From SYOC01 sp050185455 (GTDB taxonomy: Bacteria; Desulfobacterota; Binatia; Bin18): a stretch of 17,229 nt of DNA. The first letter of the stretch is position 1. Every line of letters starts with the position of its first letter. The notes under the pieces were generated by a model, which did no database searches, was not told the DNA's origin, and saw only the letters and a program-made list of their open reading frames with translations. The position numbers and the translations under genes are program-made. The stretch covers positions 1 through 17,229 of the forward strand of contig JBFWZL010000068.1 of NCBI GenBank assembly GCA_050185455.1, read 5' to 3'. Below, piece by piece: positions 1-6,797 of the stretch.

Positions 1-125
1 GCGGATCATTGGATGGACCTGGCCCAACGGTGGTTGGAGGGATGGTTTTCGTAAATTCCGGCTACGGATTCTGGGGCGGCATGCCTGGGAACGTGTTGCT
101 TGGGTTCTCAGTGGATGGGAAGTAG
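1..125 (+). CDS. C-terminal end of PQQ-type beta-propeller protein (partial)
   Basis: An open frame enters from the left edge and runs from base 3 to a TAG stop at 123-125, giving about 40 residues. The readable tail contains DGPGPTVVGGMVFVNSGYG and then WGGMPGNVLLGFSVDGK. This Gly-rich pattern, with a VxGGMVFVNSGYG strand and a final PGNVLLxFSVDG strand, is what I know from the last blade of PQQ-binding-like beta-propeller proteins (polyvinyl-alcohol-dehydrogenase or BamB-like folds). Such proteins are usually exported dehydrogenases or propeller scaffolds. The catalytic part is outside the window, so substrate and localisation cannot be read. The gene runs toward the minus-strand transporter that ends at 177, so the two are convergent, and a repeat array with inverted arms fills the junction. 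The family call comes from the motif and has not been tested by a search. Confidence 0.68.
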   Translation, partial: GSLDGPGPTVVGGMVFVNSGYGFWGGMPGNVLLGFSVDGK

Positions 126-127
126 AA

Positions 128-194
128 AAGTCGTCAGGTCTTAAAGTCGATTTTATTTTGATGGCCTAATGATAACTTAACGACTTGACGACTT
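128..194. repeat. Octad array with inverted arms (array 1)
   Basis: Left arm: three phased octads at 128-135 (AAGTCGTC), 136-143 and 144-151 (AAGTCGAT). Right arm: three octads at 171-178, 179-186 (AACGACTT) and 187-194 (GACGACTT), which are the reverse-complement word. The outer octads 128-135 and 187-194 pair perfectly. The array lies between two convergent genes and could act as a bidirectional terminator hairpin, although no clear U tract follows. Its right arm continues through the stop codon of the minus-strand transporter and encodes that protein's last residues. This is the only array here with period 8; the others have period 7. Confidence 0.6.
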
Positions 195-1400
195 GGTTTT
201 GAGAAATGGTGCGATCAACCAGCACAGCGCGGTGAAACCGGCGCTGATGAAAATGAGCGGTGTAAGTCCGGCGTGGTCATACAGCCAGCCGCCAAGAAAA
301 GTCGAACCAGTTCTTCCGACATTCAGGCATGACATTAAGAGTGCGAACACTGTACCTTCGGCGCGTACCGGGCACGAGCGTGCGGCGAGGTCCAGGACCG
401 CGAGATGAGTGATCTGCGACAACATGCCGAAGACGAAAAAGATGACTACCGCGGATTGAGGACCAGTAAGGCAGATGAAACTCAAAGTAGACATAACGCC
501 GAGAGCGACGGAGACAATGAGAAGCCTATGGAGGTTAAACGTTCGGCAGTAGGCGAAGAAGACGAGCGCACCAACGACGCCCGCGGCATTACTGATTGCT
601 CCTAACGCGCCAATGAATATTTTGGAAAATCCTAAGACGTCGGTTTGGTAATAGAGCAACGGTGTTCCGAGTGATGGACTAAAATTCCAAAAGAAGAGAA
701 ATCCCGCCACGATCCAGAGTGTTCGTGACCGTCCCGCCTGCCTCAGCGCTACGCGAGTGTCGTGCAGACTGTGGCGATTCAGTTTGCTCTTAGGCTCTTG
801 TACAAGAGCAAGAGAAGCGAAAAACGTGACCAGCGGAAACCCGGCTGACAATAGGAATACTGTCTGTGGCGTTGCATGCGTGGATAAGTATCCACCAACG
901 AACTGCGCTACGGTGAAGGCCAGACTGATTGCCGCCCATTGGATCGCCTGGAAACTGCCGGTGAGTTCCAAGGGCCGTCCTACTTCCACCATCAAAGCGT
1001 CAACCATGACGTCGCAGAAAGCGAGCGTTGCGGCGCACAGAGTCAGCAGCATAAGGACTGTGCTGTACTGCGACGGAAGCATTGTCAGCGCGAACCAACT
1101 GCCTGTTCCCAAAGCGCTCATGAGCAGGAGGTAACTCTTCCGCTGATATCCAGCCAACGGGAAGAAATCAGAGATCAGGCCGTAGAGTGGTTTGATTGTC
1201 CACCCCAGGCCGATGACGCCGAAGAAAAAGCCGGTGTGCGTGGCGGAGAGATGTAACTGCTCTTTGAGAAGATATTGTACTGGCTGGTTGGCGAGCCCTG
1301 AGGTGAGGTCTATGGAGCCTTGGACGAAGTAGGTAAGCGCGAAAAAGAGTGAGTAGCGTTTAACGTCTTTTTGCCACAGAGCGCTTCTCCCTCCATCCAT
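177..1400 (-). CDS. BT1-type (folate/biopterin transporter-like) MFS permease
   Basis: A 407-residue polytopic inner-membrane protein with about 12 hydrophobic segments. The N-terminal part carries the signature I associate with the BT1 / folate-biopterin transporter branch of the major facilitator superfamily: QPVQYLLKEQLHLS, then IKPLYGLISDFFPLAGYQRKSY (residues about 68-89), which joins the second and third helices. A second half begins near LWIVAGFLFFWNFSP. Eukaryotic BT1 members carry folates or pterins; bacterial substrates are mostly unknown, so no substrate is claimed. The start ATG at 1398-1400 has no clear Shine-Dalgarno sequence. It lies 1 nt after the stop of a small ORF (1402-1524), which suggests translational coupling downstream of the glutathione S-transferase gene. 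The last residues (KTKSSSR) are encoded by the right arm of the octad array, so the C terminus appears to have been extended or replaced by repeat sequence. Confidence 0.8.
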   Translation of the reverse strand: MDGGRSALWQKDVKRYSLFFALTYFVQGSIDLTSGLANQPVQYLLKEQLHLSATHTGFFFGVIGLGWTIKPLYGLISDFFPLAGYQRKSYLLLMSALGTGSWFALTMLPSQYSTVLMLLTLCAATLAFCDVMVDALMVEVGRPLELTGSFQAIQWAAISLAFTVAQFVGGYLSTHATPQTVFLLSAGFPLVTFFASLALVQEPKSKLNRHSLHDTRVALRQAGRSRTLWIVAGFLFFWNFSPSLGTPLLYYQTDVLGFSKIFIGALGAISNAAGVVGALVFFAYCRTFNLHRLLIVSVALGVMSTLSFICLTGPQSAVVIFFVFGMLSQITHLAVLDLAARSCPVRAEGTVFALLMSCLNVGRTGSTFLGGWLYDHAGLTPLIFISAGFTALCWLIAPFLKTKSSSR

Positions 1401-1401
1401 G

Positions 1402-1524
1402 TCAGTGCGGTTGTCTCTTGTTGGCCAGACGAGTCAGGATTTCTTGAGTGAGTCGTTCGGTGTTATCGGCTTTCATGAACAAGCGTTGCCAAATTGCATC
1501 TTGATGGACTGCTTGCTGCCGCAT
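1402..1524 (-). CDS. Possible small protein, 40 aa, upstream of the transporter
   Basis: An ATG at 1524-1522 opens a 40-residue frame beginning MRQQAVHQDAIWQR and ending in a basic, amphipathic stretch (ERLTQEILTRLANK). It stops with TGA at 1402-1404, one base before the transporter ATG. It follows directly, in the same frame, the TAA of another short ORF (1525-1614). The pair may therefore be one roughly 70-residue small membrane protein broken by an in-frame stop, or two coupled micro-ORFs. I recognise no family. The amphipathic composition and operon-like packing argue for coding; the length and the lack of a clear ribosome site argue against. Confidence 0.3.
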   Translation of the reverse strand: MRQQAVHQDAIWQRLFMKADNTERLTQEILTRLANKRQPH

Positions 1525-1614
1525 TTACCGCAGGGTGAGCCCAAAACCGACCGTAACCACCAACACGTTAAAGCTGAGCATGAGAAAAGTCGACAAAGAG
1601 AAGTACGTTTCCAT
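1525..1614 (-). CDS. Possible single-helix membrane micro-protein, 29 aa
   Basis: An ATG at 1614-1612 opens METYFSLSTF and continues as one hydrophobic helix (roughly residues 5-28, rich in L, V, F and G), ending in Arg before a TAA at 1527-1525. A G-rich run sits 6-7 nt upstream on the minus strand and could serve as a weak ribosome site. The next codon after the stop is the ATG of the 40-residue ORF. A single N-terminal transmembrane helix followed by a charged tail would be a typical small bitopic protein, so the intervening TAA may be a nonsense mutation. Existence as a gene is uncertain. Confidence 0.3.
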   Translation of the reverse strand: METYFSLSTFLMLSFNVLVVTVGFGLTLR

Positions 1615-1629
1615 ACGTTTACCCCACTG

Positions 1630-1653
1630 CAGGGCGAATTCTCATTCACCCTG
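1630..1653 (-). other. 10-bp hairpin with GNRA (GAGA) tetraloop
   Basis: Read on the minus strand, CAGGGTGAAT is followed by GAGA and then ATTCGCCCTG. As RNA this gives ten consecutive pairs, one of them G-U, closed by a GNRA tetraloop. It lies just after the glutathione S-transferase stop and just before the small ORFs, within the presumed transcript. No U tract follows, so it is more likely an mRNA-processing or stabilising hairpin, or a REP-like element, than an intrinsic terminator. Confidence 0.5.
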
Positions 1654-1675
1654 TCTTCCAGCTCGGGTAGGCCGT

Positions 1676-2251
1676 CTACACTGATGCACTCGGTCGCGTT
1701 TTCATGGCGGCGTACCAACGACTGACATTCGTCCACGTTGGATCAAGAGCAAACTGACCATGGTGCGCCGTCTCTAAACCAATGAAGAGCATGATATCGG
1801 CAATCGAGAATTGGCCCGCTAACCACTCACGCCCGGCTAAGCCATCATTGACCAACGCGAGTCTAGCGACCAGGGTCTTACGCGCATGGTCGGAAACCTC
1901 GCCTTTGTTGAGCACCATGCGTGAGGCGGGGAGATACACGCCAATCTCGCAGCGCCGCTCCCACATGCGCACGAGCGCGCGCGTGACAGCATCGGCGCCT
2001 ATGAGCGGTGGGGTTGGATGTAATTCTTCGAGATATTCCATGATCGCGAGAGTTTCGGCGATCACTGTGCCGTCATCTAGCTCTAAAATGGGCACACCGG
2101 CAAAAGGGTTTTTCTGTAAAAAGTCCGGCGTCCGTTGCTCGCCGGCGCGCAGGTTTAATTCCTTGGTGGGAATGGTGAGGCCCTTCTCCGCCAAATAGAT
2201 CCGGACTTTTCGTGGATTGGGCGCCCGGGTGGTGTCTAAGTAGAGCAGCAT
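1676..2251 (-). CDS. Glutathione S-transferase family protein
   Basis: A 191-residue soluble protein with the two-domain GST architecture. The N-terminal thioredoxin-like domain (about residues 1-80) starts MLLYLDTTRAPNPRKVRIYLAEKG and contains the cis-proline segment NPFAGVPILELDDG. The gamma-glutamyl-binding position reads AETLAIMEYLEE, where the usual Ser of the ES/SNAIL motif is Thr. The all-helical C-terminal domain includes the N-capping box-like stretch AGQFSIADIMLF. The length is normal and the end (MKTRPSASV) looks natural. The family conjugates or reduces electrophiles using glutathione in the cytoplasm; the specific substrate is unknown. A good ribosome site (AAGGGGAG, complement of 2255-2262) precedes the ATG. 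It is first in a minus-strand unit leading to the small ORFs and the BT1-type transporter. Confidence 0.88.
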   Translation of the reverse strand: MLLYLDTTRAPNPRKVRIYLAEKGLTIPTKELNLRAGEQRTPDFLQKNPFAGVPILELDDGTVIAETLAIMEYLEELHPTPPLIGADAVTRALVRMWERRCEIGVYLPASRMVLNKGEVSDHARKTLVARLALVNDGLAGREWLAGQFSIADIMLFIGLETAHHGQFALDPTWTNVSRWYAAMKTRPSASV

Positions 2252-2304
2252 AATCTCCCCTTAGCGACTGTGAGATGTCTTCTTGTATAGCCCGACCCGA
2301 CAGA

Positions 2305-2374
2305 GAAAGCAAAAGGCAAAATGAAAAGATGACAGGTTTGATTTTTGCCCTTGCACTTTAACTTTTGACTTGCT
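2305..2374. repeat. Heptad array with inverted arms (array 2)
   Basis: Ten units can be laid out at 7-nt steps. The left arm (2305-2332) is A-rich with repeated GCAAAAG/GCAAAAT-type words. The right arm (2340-2374) is T-rich with CTTTTGA/CTTGC-type words, whose complement is AAGTCAA/AAGTTAA. One step in the right arm is 6 nt. The array lies between the divergent starts of the glutathione S-transferase gene and the ergothioneine operon. It ends 9 nt before the -35 box of the operon promoter, so it could influence initiation or insulate the two divergent units. Confidence 0.5.
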
Positions 2375-2383
2375 GCATGCCGG

Positions 2384-2411
2384 TTGACACAAGGATGTGG
2401 CTGTCTAGAAT
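2384..2411 (+). promoter_or_regulatory. Sigma70-like promoter for the ergothioneine operon
   Basis: A perfect -35 hexamer TTGACA (2384-2389) is separated by 16 nt from TAGAAT (2406-2411), which matches five of six bases of the -10 consensus. Transcription would begin near 2418, leaving a short leader before the ATG at 2443. Its presence supports 2443 rather than the upstream TTG at 2365 as the start of the first gene, because the upstream start would lie before the transcript. No experimental start site is available. Confidence 0.65.
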
Positions 2412-2442
2412 GCCCGAACGTGTAGCTTTTGCGGGTGCGTTT

Positions 2443-3648
2443 ATGGAGGTATTGATTACCTGTCCCTCACAACGAGATCGGAACGCGGTCGCGAACCTTT
2501 CGAGCTACAATTTTCATTTTCTTGATGCGAAACTGAATCCGCGCACTCCTTCCCCGGAACTTGATTTACTGGAATACATTGACCGCTGCCGCGACTACAT
2601 CCGTACGCACCATATTGATGCGATTTTCTACTCCCGCGACGTTGCTGATCTTGTCGCCGCCGCTCTGTGCGCTGAATTTGGTTTCCCTGGCCCTAGCGTT
2701 GAGGCGGTGTTTCAGTGCATTCACAAGTATTACGCACGGAAAAGTGAGCCATCGCCAATTCGTTGTGAGTATATTGACCTTCAGGACGAGCATCCGCAAA
2801 TCACCGCCTATCCTTGTTACCTGAAACCTCCTTGGTTGAACCTGGGCATCCTGGGGTTCAAACTCGAATCTCCGCGAGATCTGCAACATGCGCTGACGAT
2901 TGCGCGTCGGGACTATGGCGCCTGGTCGCCGCTCTATTATCCGTTTTTTCGTCGTTACCTTGATCTGCAAAAGTACCCATTAGCGACACGCGACATCATG
3001 TTGGTCGAGGAGTTTGTTGATGGTCCGCAAGTGACGGTCGAAGGCTGGGTGTATCAACGGAAGCCCTATATCTGGGCGATTACTGACACGAATACGTATC
3101 CAGGAACGCGTGTGATCGATAATTTCTCTTTGCCCTCGCGACACCCGATGCGCCTCCAGCAATTGCTTACTCAACGCGCGAAGGAAGCGATCCACAACGT
3201 CGGCTTGGATAATGGCTTCTTCAACATCGAGTTCTGGTGTCATGAGAATGCTGTGACGTTGACCGAGATCAATGGACGCGCGGCGACTTGTTTTTATAAT
3301 CTTTATCGTCATTGTTTGGATGCATGTATCTATGAAGCCGGGGTGCAGTTGGCTTGTGGAAGAAATCCTTCGGTCCACATTGGCGTTGCGAACAGAGCCG
3401 GCGGCCAGTTCAACTTTATTACGTTCGCGGAGGATCGAGCCGACCGATTGCTCGATTTTACGCGAGCACGAACGATTCCTGGACTCACGCTCTATTTTTC
3501 TGAGACTGATCAGGTCAAGCAAATGAGCGAGTTCGGCATCGTGCTTGCTCAGCTCGACCTTTTTGGCTCTAGCTACGAAGAAATTCACGCGGAAGCCGAG
3601 CGGCTGCGGCGCTTGTTGTTACGGCAGCCGAAGAAATCACCATGGTAA
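2443..3648 (+). CDS. ATP-grasp ligase heading the ergothioneine operon
   Basis: A 401-residue cytoplasmic protein counted from the ATG at 2443. The open frame extends back to a TTG at 2365, but that lies upstream of the promoter and inside a repeat array. The N-terminal domain (MEVLITCPSQRDRN) resembles the Rossmann-like pre-ATP-grasp fold. The ATP-grasp core follows: CYLKPPW with Lys128, the hinge-like VEEFVDGPQVTVEGW (189-202) and the metal-binding end NIEF (Glu263) plus TEINGR (Glu275, Asn277, Arg279). The family joins a carboxylate to an amine or thiol via an acyl phosphate. Its place in front of egtC, egtB and egtD, with no GCS-type egtA in view, suggests it may make the gamma-glutamylcysteine-like donor for EgtB. 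That is inference from context; a separate biosynthetic role is possible. An array of 77 nt separates it from egtC. Confidence 0.8.
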   Translation: MEVLITCPSQRDRNAVANLSSYNFHFLDAKLNPRTPSPELDLLEYIDRCRDYIRTHHIDAIFYSRDVADLVAAALCAEFGFPGPSVEAVFQCIHKYYARKSEPSPIRCEYIDLQDEHPQITAYPCYLKPPWLNLGILGFKLESPRDLQHALTIARRDYGAWSPLYYPFFRRYLDLQKYPLATRDIMLVEEFVDGPQVTVEGWVYQRKPYIWAITDTNTYPGTRVIDNFSLPSRHPMRLQQLLTQRAKEAIHNVGLDNGFFNIEFWCHENAVTLTEINGRAATCFYNLYRHCLDACIYEAGVQLACGRNPSVHIGVANRAGGQFNFITFAEDRADRLLDFTRARTIPGLTLYFSETDQVKQMSEFGIVLAQLDLFGSSYEEIHAEAERLRRLLLRQPKKSPW

Positions 3649-3653
3649 GGAAA

Positions 3654-3730
3654 GTTCCGAGTGCTGGGTATCGAGTTCCGAGTGAGGAGAGGGGGACTCG
3701 GCACTCAGTCCTCAGCACTTTTTACTAAAT
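3654..3730. repeat. Heptad array with inverted arms inside the egt operon (array 3)
   Basis: Eleven units fit without any slip of the 7-nt phase. The left arm (3654-3688) has GTTCCGA twice (3654 and 3675) with related GTNNNGA units. A G-rich centre lies at 3689-3695. The right arm has ACTCGGC (3696), ACTCAGT (3703), CCTCAGC (3710) and ACTTTTT (3717), the reverse-complement word family. AGTGCTG near 3660 can pair with CAGCACT near 3713. The array fills essentially the whole gap from the ATP-grasp stop to one base before the egtC ATG, displacing any normal Shine-Dalgarno sequence. The hairpin plus T-rich end could attenuate transcription into egtCBD. Confidence 0.65.
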
Positions 3731-3731
3731 T

Positions 3732-4547
3732 ATGTGTCGTTTTGTCGCCTATCTCGGTCAATCGACTACCTTAGAGCATGTGATTAGCAAACCCGATCAC
3801 TCACTGATCGTGCAAAGCTATAAACCGATGGAGATGACTTCAGGAACAGTGAACGCCGATGGGTTCGGAGTGGGGTGGTACAATCGAGCCGTTGATCCGA
3901 CGCCTTGCGTGTATACGAACCTCTCTCCCATCTGGAGTGATAGAAACCTGCCGAGTCTGAGCCGCCACGTAGCGTCGGAATGTATTTTCGCCAACGTACG
4001 CAGCGCAACGCCGGGCATTGCGGTCGATCAAAGCAATTGCCAGCCGTTCGCCTACAAACAATTCATGTGCATGCATAACGGGTATATCGAGAATTTTCGC
4101 TTTACTCTGATGCGCCAGATCCGTGAAACGCTCAGAGATGAGTATTACACCGCCATCGGCGGCTCGACCGATTCCGAGCACCTCTTCGCTCTTTTCTTGA
4201 ATTATCTGCACGGACAGCCTGTGACAGTAGCGACGGTCGTCGACGCCTTGCACGAGACGATTAATCAGCTGGTGACCTGGGCGGACGAACTTGATATTCG
4301 TGTGGCGCTCAATCTTGCCGTAACCGACGGCGCCTGTGTGGTCGCTTCACGGTTCTCAAACAAAGGCGTCGCCCCGTCCTTGTACTCTTTAACGGATGCC
4401 GGTAGCTTTTCGCGAGCTGGAGTCATCGCATCAGAACGGCTGTGGGCTGGAGAGGGTTGGCTCGTGATACCAGAAGCCTCCATTATTGGGTTCGATACGT
4501 CTCTTGTTATGCAACGGTATGGTCTGGAGCGGGGAGCGCGCGCGTGA
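3732..4547 (+). CDS. egtC: EgtC, class-II glutamine amidotransferase-type gamma-glutamyl hydrolase
   Basis: A 271-residue member of the Ntn-hydrolase class-II amidotransferase family. Cys2 (MCRFVAYLG) becomes the catalytic N-terminal nucleophile after Met removal. Further family signatures are NADGFGVGWY (41-50), ANVRSATPG (87-95) and HNGYIENF (115-122). In the mycobacterial pathway EgtC hydrolyses the gamma-glutamyl bond of gamma-glutamyl-hercynylcysteine sulfoxide, giving hercynylcysteine sulfoxide and glutamate. Adjacent egtB and egtD make that role very likely here. The start codon lacks a Shine-Dalgarno sequence because a heptad array runs up to it, which may mean weak, coupled or structure-controlled initiation. 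The 3' end overlaps egtB by 4 nt (GTGA), a sign of translational coupling. Confidence 0.9.
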   Translation: MCRFVAYLGQSTTLEHVISKPDHSLIVQSYKPMEMTSGTVNADGFGVGWYNRAVDPTPCVYTNLSPIWSDRNLPSLSRHVASECIFANVRSATPGIAVDQSNCQPFAYKQFMCMHNGYIENFRFTLMRQIRETLRDEYYTAIGGSTDSEHLFALFLNYLHGQPVTVATVVDALHETINQLVTWADELDIRVALNLAVTDGACVVASRFSNKGVAPSLYSLTDAGSFSRAGVIASERLWAGEGWLVIPEASIIGFDTSLVMQRYGLERGARA

Positions 4548-5764
4548 ATCTTGCCAATGAGCTTCGCGCCGCGTTGGAAGAAGCGCGAGCGTACACTCTC
4601 TCTTTGTTTCGAGATGTTGACGACGGTGATTTTAGTTGCCAGGCGCATCCGGATTTCAGCCCCCTCGGTTGGCACCTAGGACATATTGGCGTGACCGAAT
4701 CATTTTGGATTCTTCAACAGTGTAAGCAGGAGCCGACGTTGTCTGCGGCCTACGATCGTTTTTTTACACCGACGGATAATCCCAAACCCCAGCGCATTCA
4801 TCTGCCTTCCCGCGCAGAGATTCTCTCTTATCTTGAGACTGTTCGTGGTCAGGTCGTATCGTTTCTTGATCACGTTGACTTTGATGCTGTCCATCCTTTG
4901 CTGTGCGAGGGCGGTATCTTCCACATGCTGATCCAACATGAAGAGCAGCATACTGAGACTGTCTTGCTCATTAAACAATTCTTGGCGACGGACAAATATG
5001 GGAGAGCGGCGCCAGTCCCCTTTCCGTCCAACGGTAACGCATCCGATACACAGACAGGCGTCCTGAAACCTTGCTCCTCAAGAGAGAAAAGAAAAAGCAC
5101 CCAAGCCTCACATGAGATGGTATTCGTTCCTGGCGGCGATTTTTTCATGGGCAGCGACGACCGAGCCAAAACGCTTGACAATGAACGGCCACAACATGAG
5201 AAATGGGTCGCAGCCTTTGCCGTTGACCGTTGGCCTGTCACTAATGCGGAGTATGAGCGATTTGTGGAAACCGGCGGCTATCGCAATCGCTCGCTATGGA
5301 GTGAAGAAGGATGGCGATGGCGCGAACACTCCGCCGTGGAACAGCCGCTGCACTGGCGGCGGACGGCAAACGGTTGGTGTGAGATCAAGATTGACGGGGC
5401 GCATTTGCTTATGCCGGAACATCCAGTGCGATGTGTGAGCTGGTATGAAGCTGAGGCGTACGCGCGTTGCGTCGGCAAACGCTTACCCACGGAAGCGGAA
5501 TGGGAAAAAGCCGCTAGCCTGAATATATTGGAAAGGCGGGGGGTAGTGTGGGAATGGACCTCGACGTGGTTTACTCCCTACCCTGGATTCGTCGCTCACC
5601 CTTACGAAGGGTACTCCGTTCCCTATTTTGACGACCGCCATCGGGTCCTACGCGGCGGATCGCAGGCGACTCGTCCGCATGTGAAGCGCATAACTTTTCG
5701 CAACTGGTATTATCCCTGGATGAGGGAGATTTTTGCCGGTTTCCGTTGCGCCGAGGACGCCTGA
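4544..5764 (+). CDS. egtB: EgtB, hercynine oxygenase / sulfoxide synthase
   Basis: The frame is open from 4442, but the GTG at 4544 (4-nt overlap with the egtC stop) is the natural start, giving 406 residues. An N-terminal DinB-like four-helix domain supplies iron ligands: His47 (WHLGHIG) and His132/His136 (QHEEQHTE). A linker of about 40 residues leads to the C-terminal FGE-sulfatase-like domain, from MVFVPGGDFFMGSD (192-205) through KRLPTEAEWEKAA and VWEWTSTWFTPYPGF to FAGFRC. The enzyme uses O2 to couple hercynine with a cysteine donor, forming the sulfoxide. Two oddities: the stretch normally found between EWEKAA and VWEWTS (WGDE...N region) is nearly absent, and the conserved RNWDxPxxR pattern of mycobacterial-type EgtB reads RNWYYPWM here (387-393). 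Both may affect donor choice. Confidence 0.88.
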   Translation: MNLANELRAALEEARAYTLSLFRDVDDGDFSCQAHPDFSPLGWHLGHIGVTESFWILQQCKQEPTLSAAYDRFFTPTDNPKPQRIHLPSRAEILSYLETVRGQVVSFLDHVDFDAVHPLLCEGGIFHMLIQHEEQHTETVLLIKQFLATDKYGRAAPVPFPSNGNASDTQTGVLKPCSSREKRKSTQASHEMVFVPGGDFFMGSDDRAKTLDNERPQHEKWVAAFAVDRWPVTNAEYERFVETGGYRNRSLWSEEGWRWREHSAVEQPLHWRRTANGWCEIKIDGAHLLMPEHPVRCVSWYEAEAYARCVGKRLPTEAEWEKAASLNILERRGVVWEWTSTWFTPYPGFVAHPYEGYSVPYFDDRHRVLRGGSQATRPHVKRITFRNWYYPWMREIFAGFRCAEDA

Positions 5765-5792
5765 CACATCTTCATATTCATGATTGTTGCCT

Positions 5793-6797
5793 ATGAATAC
5801 TCAAACTGAGCCTGTTTCCCGCTTCCGTATCACCACGCCGGCTGAGATCCGCTCTCGGTTCCGTGACGATGTTGTAGCCGGACTTCGTCAGAACCCTAAA
5901 ACGATCCCACCGAAATATTTTTATGACCAGCAAGGCTCTCTTTTATTTGAAGAGATTTGTCAGCAACCTGAGTACTATTTGACGCGCACGGAGGCGACTA
6001 TTCTCGCGCGTCGCGCTCCCGAGATTATCGCCGCCGTGGGCGACTGCACGATTGTCGAACTTGGCAGCGGGAGTTCCGTAAAAACCCGTTTACTGCTGGA
6101 TGAGTGTCAACACCGTCATTATCAGACTCGCTATATCCCCATTGATATTAGCGCTTCGATGCTCGAAAAGACGGCCCAAAACCTGACCGATCAGTATCCC
6201 AGGCTGCAGGTGGAAGCGTTAGCGGCGGAATATCTCACTGGGCTAAACGCCCTGCCAACGGCGTCCCGTCGCTTGGTGCTTTTCTTGGGCAGCAATCTCG
6301 GGAATTTCTCCCCTGCTGAGCAAAATCAGTTGTTTACCGCTCTGGCGCGGGCTCTACAGACCGGAGATTTTTTGTTGATGGGATTGGATCTCCGTAAATC
6401 CGCTAGCATTCTCGAACCTGCCTACAATGACGCCGCCGGTGTCACCGCCGCCTTCAATCTGAATTTACTCCGCCGCATAAATCGGGAACTACGGGCCAGT
6501 TTTGATCTCTCTCTCTTCTCTCATGTTGCTTTCTATAACTCCGTCCAGCACCAGATTGAGATGCATCTTCGTAGCGCATGCGCCCAACACGTGGTGATTC
6601 GCGATCTCGATCTACAAGTGTCGTTTCGCGCCGGGGAAACGATCCATACTGAAATTTCGCGGAAATTTGACCTTGAAGAAATGATCACCCAACTTACGCC
6701 GTTCGGGTTGCAGCATCAGGAGTGTTGGACAGATGAACGCTCGTGGTTTGCCGTTTGTCTTTTTCAATTCACGAAACGTCCATTGACTACGGTGTGA
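5793..6797 (+). CDS. egtD: EgtD, histidine N-alpha-methyltransferase
   Basis: A 334-residue SAM-dependent methyltransferase that converts histidine to hercynine (N,N,N-trimethylhistidine), the first step of ergothioneine synthesis. The ATG at 5793 is preferred over two TTG codons just upstream. Visible motifs: FRDDVVAGLRQNPKTIPPKYFYDQ at the N terminus, the substrate-side EYYLTRTE (60-67), the SAM loop VELGSGSSVKTR (88-99), YIPIDIS (114-120), LFLGSNLGNF (163-172), and TEIS with Glu287, which matches the acidic residue known to contact the histidine amine in EgtD. The end ERSWFAVCLF is also typical. Length is close to the family norm. It follows egtB by 28 nt, and its stop TGA is directly followed by the ATG of the asparaginase gene. 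Confidence 0.92.
   Translation: MNTQTEPVSRFRITTPAEIRSRFRDDVVAGLRQNPKTIPPKYFYDQQGSLLFEEICQQPEYYLTRTEATILARRAPEIIAAVGDCTIVELGSGSSVKTRLLLDECQHRHYQTRYIPIDISASMLEKTAQNLTDQYPRLQVEALAAEYLTGLNALPTASRRLVLFLGSNLGNFSPAEQNQLFTALARALQTGDFLLMGLDLRKSASILEPAYNDAAGVTAAFNLNLLRRINRELRASFDLSLFSHVAFYNSVQHQIEMHLRSACAQHVVIRDLDLQVSFRAGETIHTEISRKFDLEEMITQLTPFGLQHQECWTDERSWFAVCLFQFTKRPLTTV

Noticed and set aside
757..1256. Plus-strand open frames opposite the transporter gene
   Set aside because: They are antisense to a clear membrane protein, have no recognisable motifs and lack ribosome sites.
2365..2442. N-terminal extension of the ATP-grasp protein from a TTG start
   Set aside because: It would start inside a repeat array and upstream of the promoter; the ATG at 2443 gives a family-like N terminus.
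4442..4543. N-terminal extension of EgtB
   Set aside because: It overlaps egtC by about 100 nt without motif support; the GTG at 4544 gives the usual coupled overlap.
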